This document shows positions 22,260-30,795 of a stretch of 34,135 nt of DNA, piece after piece. The notes beneath the pieces were generated by a model. That model was not told the origin of the DNA. It did not search any database and saw nothing but the letters and a program-made list of their open reading frames with translations. Position numbers and translations under genes: made by a program. The DNA is from Clostridia bacterium (GTDB taxonomy: Bacteria > Bacillota > Clostridia > Oscillospirales > CAG-382): assembly GCA_017456765.1 (NCBI GenBank), contig JAFTIR010000038.1:1-34135 (forward strand). Reading direction: 5' to 3'. The number at the start of each line of letters is the position of its first letter. The stretch's first letter is position 1.

Positions 22260-25040
22260 ATGAAAAGAATCTTTTGTGTACTGCTTTCTGTAATGATGAT
22301 TTTGTCAGCCGCAAGCTTTGCACTTCCAAGTGCTGTAACATTGCAGGATTCAGTAAAGGAATTTGTCTCCAAGGCTTATGCGGAGGATGCGTCATTACTT
22401 TCAGAGGATAAATGGTGGGATGCCGAAAAGGGTATCAAGCTGTTTGTCGTTGATTTTGAGACCAAGAATGACGGTACGGCAATTACTGCCTCAGATTATT
22501 CAAGTATCGGAAACGGAAAACTCAGTTCCGGTGATTCTTATGGTGTGAGCATTTCAAGTATCGGCAGAATAAATCCGGAACTTGCTGAAAGTGTGACATC
22601 AGATTACAGAATGAGTTTCTACGGCTCGTCTGACGAGCCATATTCGGTAACGGTTGCTGATGATAATGGTAACGGCTATCTGTCCGTCAAGGAAGACACG
22701 GGTTATTTTTCCATGTTCCTTCGCGGCTTCAATGACGGCGAAGGTACATACACCTTCGATTTTGATTATAAATATTCGAAAAACGGTAGCAGTGTAAATC
22801 ATAGTCGCCTGTATTTGCATACACTTGGCACAGACTATGGTACGCTTAGTAATGGTGATGTTGTCAGTGTCAGTCATAATACTACAAACAGCCTCACCTT
22901 TTTAAGATATGTGTTCTATGGTGATTCTGCTTTTACAGGTAATGAAGAATTCTACTTCGATAACTTTGCAGTATACTATAAGCCCAATGGCTGGACAGCT
23001 CCCGAGGAAGAGGGCGGAAATGATGACGAAACCGACAATGAATGGACACACGAAACCTACGGTAACTTAATTTTCGACCTTGACTTTGATAAGAATAATG
23101 CAGGCTCTGCTGTTGCAAGCAGTACAGTCGGTGTGATTTCAGGCACGGATGCGGCAAATAAGGTGCTGCTTTCCTCTGTGGGTAAGATTAACCCCGCATA
23201 TGCTCCGAGCACCGATACCTGGTCATTGTTCGGCTATACAATGGAGTCGGGTACTGCAGCTCTCGGCACTGATACTGACCACGGCTCGTACCTCACTGCA
23301 AAGACAGCAAGCGCTAACGCAAGCTTCTATATAGAAGGCTCAAATGGAGGCGGAAGAGCCAATTATACCCCTGCATTCGCTGATATAGGTACGTATACCA
23401 TCGAATACGACTATAAAGTTACGGGCGTCGGTTCAATAAGCATGAATCCGAGATTCCACGAATTTGATAACAGCGCAAGCTATGCCGGCACGGTTGATCA
23501 GTGGAATCATGTTACTTATACACTCGATGCTTCAAAGGTAATGCAAGGCGTCGGTTCAATACGTCTGAGAATGGTGGTTGACACCGGTGCCACTGTAAGC
23601 TTTGATAATATTAAGCTCTACTATAAATCGCCCGAAGAGGACGAAGAAGAAACACCCGATGAAAACACTGTAACGGTAACACTTTCTGCAAATGGTAATA
23701 CAGATGTTACTGATGTGACAGTTACAAATGTTTCAATAAATAATGGCGTTTATGTATCAACTCTTATTTCTAAAATCAGCACTTCTTCAACGACGAGGAC
23801 ACTTCTCGGTCTTGCAAAGACTCCCGCAGGTGCACTTCTTTCAGGAACTTTCATTCCCACTGAGGAAACAACACTCTATATGATATGGAAGAATGAAGTG
23901 ACCGAGGAAACGGGAAGCATAATTGACGAGTATAGTGTTGAATTTGAATATGATGAATCAAGCGGAAATGATGTTTATTGGTCAAATAAGGGCTATGTAG
24001 GCTCTTCTACAGCCCTTACATTGCCAAGTTTGTATTCACGTAATCCCGAGGGACACGGCGTGTTCACCTTCAAGGGCGCTGGCAGTGAATCCGGTGTATA
24101 TGATTCCAATATTCTCGTGGGTTCTGTTACGGGTGATAATCCTGTTCCTGCAGGTCTTGTCAAGGGAATAGCAATAAAGATGCGTTACAGAAACATTCCC
24201 ACATTTATATGTGACTGTAAAGAAAGTGAAAATTCCCACAAGTTTAAGTATTATAAGAGCGGCACATATAATGAAGCAACATACAATAACGAAGACAATA
24301 ATATGCAGCTCTTCTATACAACCCCCGAAATGAGCGGCTACAGCAGTTCAAAGTCGTCATATAAGAGAATAAACCTTACCCAGTCGCCATATAAAGATGG
24401 TTGGTTCACACTCTATTATGATTTTTCTGCAAATGCCGACTTCCAGGAAAACACAATCACAGGTATTCGAATTGACTTTTCCAACGCTATGTGGCACGGC
24501 ATGATAATTGATATTGACTATATAAGATTTATCGGTGAACCCTCAAAGGCACCCGAACAGGTTGATGTTGATGCTATTAAGACAACAAAGCCGGTTGGCT
24601 ATCGCTTCATGGCGTCTCTCACGAAGGAGCTTGTGTCCGAGGCTACCTCTTATGGTTGGATAATAGCAAGAGAAGCTTCGCTCAAAAAGGCGTCAATTAC
24701 AAACCTTTCGTTTACTTATGAAAGAGCGGCTGCAAAGAATGTTGCAGTGCTCAGAGGCACAAACTTTGGAGAGGGAAGAGAAGATGCACTCATATTTAAT
24801 GAAGATGACGCAAATGTATATTTTACTGCGATGCTCTACAACATTCCTTCCGGTATGTATGAGGATGTACTTGTTGCAAGACCCTTCGCTGTGATTGACG
24901 GAGTAACACATTACGGAAAGCCTCTTGCAAAGAGCATTTTTGATGTTGCCCTTGCAATTAAGGAAAGCGGATTTTCCGGATGCAGTGCCGCACAGCAGAC
25001 ATATATTCAGAGAATAATAGATAAGGTAGAAAACGAATAA
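22260..25040 (+). CDS. Large secreted multi-module beta-sandwich protein, probably glycan- or surface-associated
   Basis: 926 aa with a Sec signal (cleavage near residue 22-42). It holds three carbohydrate-binding-module-like beta-sandwich regions. The first two (about 60-242 and 268-456) are internal duplicates: both run from a 'DFDtkn' strand through 'SSIGRINPELAES'/'SSVGKINPAYAPS' to 'FDNFAVYYK'/'FDNIKLYYK', each followed by an acidic linker. Residues ~470-548 resemble InlB B-repeats (TVTVTLSANGN, ETTLYMIWK). The third region (~558-765) ends DIDYIRFIGEP. From ~770 the C-terminal domain (KPVGYRFMASLTKELV to LVARPFAVIDGVTHYGKP) matches that of the next gene. No catalytic site was seen. GGAG lies 9 bases before ATG. 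It is first in a two-gene operon divergent from AraC. Confidence 0.8.
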   Translation: MKRIFCVLLSVMMILSAASFALPSAVTLQDSVKEFVSKAYAEDASLLSEDKWWDAEKGIKLFVVDFETKNDGTAITASDYSSIGNGKLSSGDSYGVSISSIGRINPELAESVTSDYRMSFYGSSDEPYSVTVADDNGNGYLSVKEDTGYFSMFLRGFNDGEGTYTFDFDYKYSKNGSSVNHSRLYLHTLGTDYGTLSNGDVVSVSHNTTNSLTFLRYVFYGDSAFTGNEEFYFDNFAVYYKPNGWTAPEEEGGNDDETDNEWTHETYGNLIFDLDFDKNNAGSAVASSTVGVISGTDAANKVLLSSVGKINPAYAPSTDTWSLFGYTMESGTAALGTDTDHGSYLTAKTASANASFYIEGSNGGGRANYTPAFADIGTYTIEYDYKVTGVGSISMNPRFHEFDNSASYAGTVDQWNHVTYTLDASKVMQGVGSIRLRMVVDTGATVSFDNIKLYYKSPEEDEEETPDENTVTVTLSANGNTDVTDVTVTNVSINNGVYVSTLISKISTSSTTRTLLGLAKTPAGALLSGTFIPTEETTLYMIWKNEVTEETGSIIDEYSVEFEYDESSGNDVYWSNKGYVGSSTALTLPSLYSRNPEGHGVFTFKGAGSESGVYDSNILVGSVTGDNPVPAGLVKGIAIKMRYRNIPTFICDCKESENSHKFKYYKSGTYNEATYNNEDNNMQLFYTTPEMSGYSSSKSSYKRINLTQSPYKDGWFTLYYDFSANADFQENTITGIRIDFSNAMWHGMIIDIDYIRFIGEPSKAPEQVDVDAIKTTKPVGYRFMASLTKELVSEATSYGWIIAREASLKKASITNLSFTYERAAAKNVAVLRGTNFGEGREDALIFNEDDANVYFTAMLYNIPSGMYEDVLVARPFAVIDGVTHYGKPLAKSIFDVALAIKESGFSGCSAAQQTYIQRIIDKVENE

Positions 25041-25059
25041 GTCGAAAGGAGAAAAAGTT

Positions 25060-28000
25060 ATGAAAAAAAGAATATTTTCAATAATAGCCGTTGCAGTTCT
25101 CCTTTGCACTTTAGTCGCATCGGTTTCTGCTGCACAGATTAAGAATGTTATATTCATGATTCCCGACGGTGCGGGCATGAATACCTTCGACCTTGCAAAT
25201 GATGTAAAGGTTGCGGGTGGCTTTGATGATACAAAGTTTCCCAATAAAACAGAGGTTGATTCATCGCCTCTGCTTCTCAAAAGCTATATGGCGGGAACAT
25301 GTATAACCGACAATTACATGAATCAGCTTACCGACTCGGCTGCCGCAGGTACAGCTCTTTCCACAGGTGTCAAGACTCTTGGCGGTTACCTTTGTGTCGA
25401 CTATCGCGGAAGGCCAAAGGCAAATGTTCTTGAAGCGGCACAGTCGGTTGGTATGTCAACGGGCATTGTCGCAACATATGAATGGATGCATGCAACACCT
25501 GCGGCATACGGAGCACATGTAACCGACAGAACAGATTATAAGAGTATTTATGAACAGATGGAAAATCAGGGCATAGATGTTGTTCTTGGCTCAGGCTACG
25601 GTGCAGTTTCGGAATATGCCACAATCCAGAACGCGGTTGACAGAGGCTATACAATTGTTTCGAATCGAGCAGACCTTGAAAAAGTAAGGCCCGGGGATAG
25701 ACTCTGGGGCAATGCTACAAATCCAAGCTCACCCTATGATATAAACCTCGGTGCAGATGAACCGACACTTGAACAGATGACAAGGGCGGCAATCACAGCA
25801 CTTTCGGGTAACGAAAAGGGCTTCTTCCTCATGGTTGAGGGCTCAAAGGTTGATACGGGTGGTCATGCAAATGATGCTCTCGCAACATCTTCCGAATATA
25901 TTGCCTTTGATGCAGCATTCGCGGCGGCAGTTGAATTTGCAAAGGGAAGAAACGATACAATTGTTATCGCAACGCCCGACCATGATACAGGAGGAATGCT
26001 CTATCATGACCTTCTTTCACAGAATCCCGAAGCGGCATCAGCTGCCGTTGCAACAATTCAGAACGGCGCTGACCCGTCGAGTATTTCCTGGACAACCGGC
26101 TCTCATACACAAGAGCTTGTTGGTGTGTGGGCATATATTCCCGAGGGCGTTGATACAATCAAGGGACTTAACCCAAATGTTGGCGATAATGAAGCAAACA
26201 GAAATGATCATGTTATAGATAATACAGCGTTTGCTCCTTATATTGCAAATCTTTTAGGCGTTGACCTTGACTCTCTTACAGATGAGCTTTTCGTGGATGT
26301 AACCGATATCGGTACATTTGATGTTGAAACAAATAAGTTTACCTTTAACAGAGGTAATAAGTATGTTTACAGAAATCAGGATAAGTATTATAAGGACGGA
26401 ACTGAAATAAGCCTTGACGGTAAGGTTGCTGTTCTTTCGGCTGGAAAAATGTATGTTCCTGCCGATATGGTTGAAGAGGCTGACTGGGATTACGTAAATT
26501 CTGACAGCATTCAGGGAACAGGTACACAGGATGACCCTTATCTTATTGATAATGCAAAAAACTTCCTTGAGTTTACAAATGCTGTAATAGGCGGAGAAAA
26601 GTACGACGGTAAATACTTCCTTCAGAGAAATGATATTGATATGTCGGGTATTGAAGGCTATACCGGAATGACCGGCTCCCATACTTTTAACGGTGTGTAT
26701 AATGGTGACGGATATAATATCAATGTCAACATTTCAAGGGCAGGGGAAGTCGGTGTTTTTGGTGTAGTTAACGGAACAGTTGTAAATGTAACCGTTACAG
26801 GTACGCTTACCAGTACAGACGGAATGGCGGCAAGTATTGCAAGAAAGGTTTACGGAAAGCTTGTAAACTCCGTCTCTTTTGCAACCCTGTCGGGCGCATC
26901 AGGCTCTGCAAGCGGCCTTGCAATGTCGGTTTACGGTACGATTGAAAACTGCTACTTCGGCGGTACAATTATAAACGGTGCAAAGAATCCGGTTGCGGCT
27001 GTAAACGGTACCGCTAAGAATTGCTACTATGTGGACACCTGCGGTGCAACACAGACGACAACAGGCGTGACCTCGGTTACACAAGAGAATGTAAAGTCAA
27101 CTTTTGCGGCAACACTTAATGACGGCAGAAATTCTGCTGCATCCAGCGCAGGACTTGATGAAAATGACATCTGCTATTGGAGACATAATGCAACCACCTC
27201 TCTTCCCGAGCTTTATGTTCCCGTTCCTTATGTAACTTCTGTTACGGTTTCTCCTGAGGTTGCGACAGTGAATAAGGGTGAAACACTCAAGCTTACTGCA
27301 AATGTTGAAGGCGAATATAATCCTTCAACAAAGGTTCTCTGGTCAATCGAAGCGACAGAGGATATTTCCGACGGCACAACAATTGACGAGAACGGACTTC
27401 TCACGGTTGATAGATTTGAAACAGCCTCAGGCTTTACAGTAATGGCAAAATCCGCTGTCAACGGTGCGGTTGCAGGTACGGCACATATTACAATCGGCAA
27501 GGCACTTGTGATTTCCGAGGATGAAACTATTATAGCAGGCGATAATGCTCTTGTTGTTGATGCTGTTTCTGTAAATTCCGGAGTGACTCTCACTCTCGGC
27601 AGAGGTTCGTATGTATTTGGTGAGATTCAGGGCGAGGGAAGCCTTGTAGTATCTCCCAATGCAAATATAATCGTTACTGGCGAAAATAAGCCTGAGGGTT
27701 ATGTAGAAATCAACCTTGGCGATAAGCAAAAGAGTACAAATGTAAGATATGCAGAGGTTTTTGGCGAGCAGTATACAATTCGTGAGAACAATAACCTCTA
27801 CGGCGTGATTGCAAATGAGGATATGCTTGTTGAAATTACTGAAAAGGCAAGCAAGGAAGCGGTTGTTGCCGAATCTGTAAGATACTTCTTTGTTGATGTA
27901 TCAGAGGGTACTTATACAGAGCTTTCAATGAATACATTTATAAATAATGTGAATGACCTGTCAATCAGAGTTGCTGATCCTATTGGTCTGAGATTCAAGG

Positions 28001-28464
28001 TGAAGGTAAATAATGACGCAAAGCGAGAAAGCGAAGAATTTGAAATCGTTGAATATGGCTTTGTTATCGGTCTTGAGTCAAGACTTATAAATCTCGGTGA
28101 ACAGCTTAATTTCAATGCAACCAATATTGTTCACGGTATTGCCTATAACGCTGAGGACGGAACAGATATTGTTTTTGATTCGTCGGATGATAACTGGGCA
28201 GTTGTAACGGGTGTTCTGATTAACATTCCCGAAAGCTGCTACGATGAAACTGTCGTTTCCAAAACTTATACAAGGATAAAGATTGGTGAAAGCGTTTATA
28301 CCGTATACGGCGAACCCGTTGTTGCAAACACTTACGAAATAGCTTTTATCAGTAAGGGGCTTGATATGACGGTTGAACACAAGACAGTTATCGATGATAT
28401 TATTTCAAAGGCAGAGGATATGAGTCCTGACCTTGGCTTTGATGTTGGTGTTCTTTACAATTAA
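25060..28464 (+). CDS. Secreted multidomain alkaline phosphatase (PhoA superfamily)
   Basis: 1134 aa with a Sec signal ending at SVSA (~24). Residues ~26-405 are an alkaline phosphatase with all key residues. These are Asp36 (metal), the nucleophile Ser93 in TDSAAAGTALSTG, Thr146 in ATPAAYGAHVTDR with Arg157, Glu260/Asp265/His269 in VEGSKVDTGGHAN, Asp307/His308 in TPDHDTGG, and His349 in SHTQELVGVWA. It should release phosphate from phosphomonoesters outside the cell. Behind it come a stalk-like hairpin (~445-475, KVAVLSAGKMYVPADMV), a GLUG/beta-helix region (~485-690), a Big2-like domain (~725-810), and a C-terminal domain shared with the preceding gene (~960-1134). GAAAGGAG precedes ATG, 19 bases after the upstream stop. 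Single phosphatases are usually ~450 aa, so the C-terminal half is accessory. Confidence 0.93.
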   Translation: MKKRIFSIIAVAVLLCTLVASVSAAQIKNVIFMIPDGAGMNTFDLANDVKVAGGFDDTKFPNKTEVDSSPLLLKSYMAGTCITDNYMNQLTDSAAAGTALSTGVKTLGGYLCVDYRGRPKANVLEAAQSVGMSTGIVATYEWMHATPAAYGAHVTDRTDYKSIYEQMENQGIDVVLGSGYGAVSEYATIQNAVDRGYTIVSNRADLEKVRPGDRLWGNATNPSSPYDINLGADEPTLEQMTRAAITALSGNEKGFFLMVEGSKVDTGGHANDALATSSEYIAFDAAFAAAVEFAKGRNDTIVIATPDHDTGGMLYHDLLSQNPEAASAAVATIQNGADPSSISWTTGSHTQELVGVWAYIPEGVDTIKGLNPNVGDNEANRNDHVIDNTAFAPYIANLLGVDLDSLTDELFVDVTDIGTFDVETNKFTFNRGNKYVYRNQDKYYKDGTEISLDGKVAVLSAGKMYVPADMVEEADWDYVNSDSIQGTGTQDDPYLIDNAKNFLEFTNAVIGGEKYDGKYFLQRNDIDMSGIEGYTGMTGSHTFNGVYNGDGYNINVNISRAGEVGVFGVVNGTVVNVTVTGTLTSTDGMAASIARKVYGKLVNSVSFATLSGASGSASGLAMSVYGTIENCYFGGTIINGAKNPVAAVNGTAKNCYYVDTCGATQTTTGVTSVTQENVKSTFAATLNDGRNSAASSAGLDENDICYWRHNATTSLPELYVPVPYVTSVTVSPEVATVNKGETLKLTANVEGEYNPSTKVLWSIEATEDISDGTTIDENGLLTVDRFETASGFTVMAKSAVNGAVAGTAHITIGKALVISEDETIIAGDNALVVDAVSVNSGVTLTLGRGSYVFGEIQGEGSLVVSPNANIIVTGENKPEGYVEINLGDKQKSTNVRYAEVFGEQYTIRENNNLYGVIANEDMLVEITEKASKEAVVAESVRYFFVDVSEGTYTELSMNTFINNVNDLSIRVADPIGLRFKVKVNNDAKRESEEFEIVEYGFVIGLESRLINLGEQLNFNATNIVHGIAYNAEDGTDIVFDSSDDNWAVVTGVLINIPESCYDETVVSKTYTRIKIGESVYTVYGEPVVANTYEIAFISKGLDMTVEHKTVIDDIISKAEDMSPDLGFDVGVLYN

Positions 28465-28476
28465 AATAAACACTTT

Positions 28477-28500
28477 GCCCACCCGAGAGGGTGGGCTTTT
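28477..28500 (+). terminator. Intrinsic terminator of the AraC-linked operon
   Basis: 8-bp perfect GC-rich stem GCCCACCC / GGGTGGGC with GAGA tetraloop, then TTTT. Confidence 0.9.
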
Positions 28501-28523
28501 CTATGTAATAATGAAAGAAGCAA

Positions 28524-28580
28524 CAAAAAAAGAAGTGACCCTCAGTTATGTTTCTTTACACACAACCGAGGGTCACTTCT
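28524..28580 (-). terminator. Long hairpin terminator on the minus strand
   Basis: AGAAGTGACCCTC (28580-28568 on the minus strand) pairs perfectly over 13 bp with its partner at 28543-28531. Further pairing inside extends the stem to about 20 bp with two mismatches. Seven T follow on the minus strand. Confidence 0.75.
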
Positions 28581-28963
28581 GTTCACTCTTGAAATCTAAT
28601 GTCATTTTTTAACTTCTCCTTTCAAACCTCCCTGAAAGACAGTCGCTGCAATTCTTAAAACACACTTAAAACTCACTTCTTAAAATACTTCTTAAAAATT
28701 GATTTCTTATAAAATATTACTTGTTGTCAAAACCTTTCAATATTCAATTGTTATGTGTGTTTTATCCTGCATTTTTCCTGTAAGGTCAGGGGACATTACC
28801 GAAAATTCTGAATTACGAATACCAAAAAACAAACTCGTGAACCATTCTTGTAAACTTCATCAAATATATATGTTATGCGTCACACCGCCGTGTAATTATA
28901 AAAATGTTCAATGCCGTCTTTCTTTGATATTCCATCAAAACTTTCCGGTGAAAGTTACTTTCT

Positions 28964-29075
28964 CATTGGACTGTACCTTTCTTTCTTAGATTTCTTTTTT
29001 GGGTAGGAATTTTGTTCTTGCCATTGGACTATACCTTTTCCTTTCTTTTTTGAAAAGCTACTTGTTCATTGGACT
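28964..29075 (-). repeat. Three tandem copies of GGTAYAGTCCAATG
   Basis: On the plus strand CATTGGACT begins at 28964, 29022 and 29067, each followed by GTACC or ATACC and a pyrimidine-rich tract (purine-rich GAAAGGAA on the minus strand). Copy spacing is 58 and 45 bases. Confidence 0.85.
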
Positions 29076-29097
29076 GTACCTTCCTTTCCTCGCCTAT

Positions 29098-29127
29098 ATT
29101 GTAACACACTTTGAGCATAAAAATCAA
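29098..29127 (-). promoter_or_regulatory. Probable promoter of the minus-strand intergenic transcript
   Basis: On the minus strand, TTGATT (29127-29122), an 18-base spacer and TACAAT (29103-29098). Moderate match. Confidence 0.5.
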
Positions 29128-29201
29128 TTGACAAAATGTGCAAAGTTTACAATAACTTTTTGTAATAAAGTGAGAAGTTGTGCCTCATGCACAAAAAACT
29201 A

Positions 29202-29230
29202 TTGACAAATAATTATCAATGTTGTATACT
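29202..29230 (+). promoter_or_regulatory. Strong promoter overlapped by a Fur-box-like inverted repeat
   Basis: Perfect TTGACA at 29202-29207, a 17-base spacer and TATACT at 29225-29230. The half-sites TTGACAAAT (29202-29210) and AATTATCAA (29211-29219) are inverted repeats matching at 7 of 9 positions and resemble Clostridia Fur sites. Just upstream is another palindrome, TTGTGC-CTCAT-GCACAA (29178-29194). Confidence 0.7.
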
Positions 29231-29236
29231 AAATAT

Positions 29237-29341
29237 GTTAGGACGCTTTGAGATTGACAAAAAATGTTTTTCTAATGCCCCGATATTTATTTTTTCAACT
29301 TATAAAAGGTAAAAAGCCTTGGCATGTGCCAAGGCTTTTTT
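29237..29341 (+). ncRNA. Candidate ~105-nt small RNA
   Basis: A strong promoter (29202-29230) and a strong terminator (29311-29341) frame about 105 bases on the plus strand. The next gene is on the other strand, so the transcript cannot be a leader. The only frame (ATG 29234, 25 codons) begins before the expected transcript start and has no ribosome site. A free-standing regulatory RNA is therefore the simplest reading; family not recognised. Confidence 0.5.
29311..29341. terminator. Bidirectional terminator (small RNA and malQ)
   Basis: 14-bp perfect stem AAAAAGCCTTGGCA / TGCCAAGGCTTTTT with a minimal loop. A/T runs on both sides end the plus-strand RNA and, 2 bases after its stop, the minus-strand malQ operon. 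Confidence 0.92.
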
Positions 29342-29342
29342 G

Positions 29343-30776
29343 TCATCTAAAATACCTTCTATTGAGATTTCTGAAATAATCTCTGTCGATAGAATCAATC
29401 TGCTCTTTAGTCACCCTGTAAGCCCAGTTGCCTTCGGCTCTGCCGGGAGTGTTGATTCTTGTGTCGGCACCGAAGCCGAGAATGTCCTGTATCGGCATGA
29501 TAACCGTTCCTGCATGTGATGAGAAAACTGTTCTTATAATGCTTTCGCATCCGTTTTTCCAGTCGCCTGAATGTCCGCAGTAGGAAAGCATACGTGTCCT
29601 TGTGTTATCATCAAGCTCCCAGAGATAGCCGAGAAGCGTGTTGTTGTCGTGTGTGCCTGTGTAGCAAATACAGTTCTCGGGATAATTATGGGGCATATGA
29701 TTGCTTTCGGTATCGGAAATGAAACCAAATTGGAACACCCTCATTCCGGGAAATCCACTGCTTTTTACGAGCTTGTCGACCTCAGGGGTAATGTCACCCA
29801 AATCCTCGGCAATAATCTGAACATCTCCTGATGCCTTTTTCAATGCCTTTATAAGTGACATTCCGGGACCCTTTACCCATTTTCCGTCCTTGGCGGTTTT
29901 AGCTTGTGCCGGTACTGCCCAATATGATTCAATGCCCCTGAAATGGTCGATGCGTACACCGTCAAAGAGAAGTGACATATGGCGAAGTCTGTCGCACCAC
30001 CATTTGTAGCCGTCCTTTTTCATAACATCCCAGTTGTACAGAGGGTTTCCCCAGAGCTGACCGTCCTCGCAGAAATAATCCGGAGGAACGCCTGCAACGT
30101 GGGTGGGTCTGCCGTCCTTGTCAAGCTTGAAGTATTCTTTCTTTGACCATACATCCGAGCTGTCATGAGAAACGTATATCGGAATATCTCCGATGATTTT
30201 TATACCCTTGTCATTTGCATATTTTTTAATTTCCGCCCACTGGGAAAAGAATTCATACTGAATAAACTGCCATGCAAAGAGAGTGTCCCCGTCGCAAGTG
30301 TCGCAAGTCCAGTTTAACCATTCAGCTTTGTTGTTTGCCTCTTTCAAAGCCATAAATTTGCAGAATGAAGCAATGTAGGGGTTGTCAGCAATAAATTTTT
30401 TGATTTTTTCTCTTTCTTTTTTGTCTACTCTTTGTGAGGTGGTCAGTAAAAGAGAGAATCTCTCACTTCGAAGCCTGTCAAATTCGCATAGCCACGGACT
30501 TTCCTGCTTTGCGTTCGCTTTTTCGTCTTCTGTAATAAGTCCCTTTTCAAAAAGAGTGTCGAGGTCAACAAAGTATGGGTTGCCGCTAAAGGAGGAATAG
30601 GACTTGTAGGGGGAATTGTGCTCGTCAATCATGTTGAAGGGAAGCACCTGCCAGAGAGAAAAGCCGCAGTCTGAAAGAAAATCTATAAAGTATTTTGCCT
30701 CTTTGCCGAAACTTCCGCAGGAATAATCGCCGAAGAGAGAGGAAACGTGCATCAAAACACCGCTTTTGCGTGTCAA
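29343..30776 (-). CDS. malQ: 4-alpha-glucanotransferase (amylomaltase)
   Basis: About 477 aa, GH77. It transfers alpha-1,4-glucan chains between maltodextrins in the cytoplasm. The catalytic set is visible (numbered from the TTG): nucleophile Asp277 in GVRIDHFRG, acid/base Glu324 in IIAEDLGD and Asp377 in GTHDNNTLLGYL. The start is normal for the family (TRKSGVLMHVSSLFG). A TTG at 30776 with AAAGGTGA 5 bases upstream is chosen over ATG 30818, which would overlap the preceding gene by 23 bases and add an untypical extension. It is last in a four-gene operon, suggesting co-expression of cytoplasmic alpha-glucan use and surface glycan functions. Confidence 0.94.
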   Translation of the reverse strand: MTRKSGVLMHVSSLFGDYSCGSFGKEAKYFIDFLSDCGFSLWQVLPFNMIDEHNSPYKSYSSFSGNPYFVDLDTLFEKGLITEDEKANAKQESPWLCEFDRLRSERFSLLLTTSQRVDKKEREKIKKFIADNPYIASFCKFMALKEANNKAEWLNWTCDTCDGDTLFAWQFIQYEFFSQWAEIKKYANDKGIKIIGDIPIYVSHDSSDVWSKKEYFKLDKDGRPTHVAGVPPDYFCEDGQLWGNPLYNWDVMKKDGYKWWCDRLRHMSLLFDGVRIDHFRGIESYWAVPAQAKTAKDGKWVKGPGMSLIKALKKASGDVQIIAEDLGDITPEVDKLVKSSGFPGMRVFQFGFISDTESNHMPHNYPENCICYTGTHDNNTLLGYLWELDDNTRTRMLSYCGHSGDWKNGCESIIRTVFSSHAGTVIMPIQDILGFGADTRINTPGRAEGNWAYRVTKEQIDSIDRDYFRNLNRRYFR

Positions 30777-30795
30777 AAAATCACCTTTATTTCTT

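Larger units (their letters stand above)
28524..29090 (-). ncRNA. Candidate ~565-nt minus-strand transcript with three tandem AGTCCAATG units
   Basis: Between a promoter-like signal (29127-29098) and a strong terminator (28580-28524) on the minus strand there is no ORF above about 20 codons. The 5' part carries three near-identical units, (G/A)AAGGTAYAGTCCAATG. Each ATG is followed by a very short frame (MNK, a 12-codon frame, and MRK). Further small hairpins follow (AACTTTC/GAAAGTT; ACAC-GGCG-GTGT). Next is a run with four TTTTAAG copies (28654-28697), then AGGAG plus a 10-codon frame (MTLDFKSEQK) ending inside the terminator stem. It may be a structured RNA, a leader that lost its gene, or a set of tiny ORFs. 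No family was recognised. Confidence 0.4.

Noticed and set aside
28641..29075. CRISPR array from the short repeats
   Set aside because: Repeat units are too short and too few, spacing is uneven, there is no palindromic repeat of normal length and no cas gene in the window.
28699..29205. Two plus-strand ORFs of 96 and 68 codons in the intergenic region
   Set aside because: No ribosome sites or promoters, low-complexity Cys/Phe/Leu-rich translation, and they run across the repeated units and opposite-strand signals; they read as chance frames.
29234..29311. 25-codon frame MLGRFEIDKKC... on the plus strand as a gene
   Set aside because: Its ATG lies 3-4 bases after the -10 element, before the expected transcript start, and has no ribosome site.
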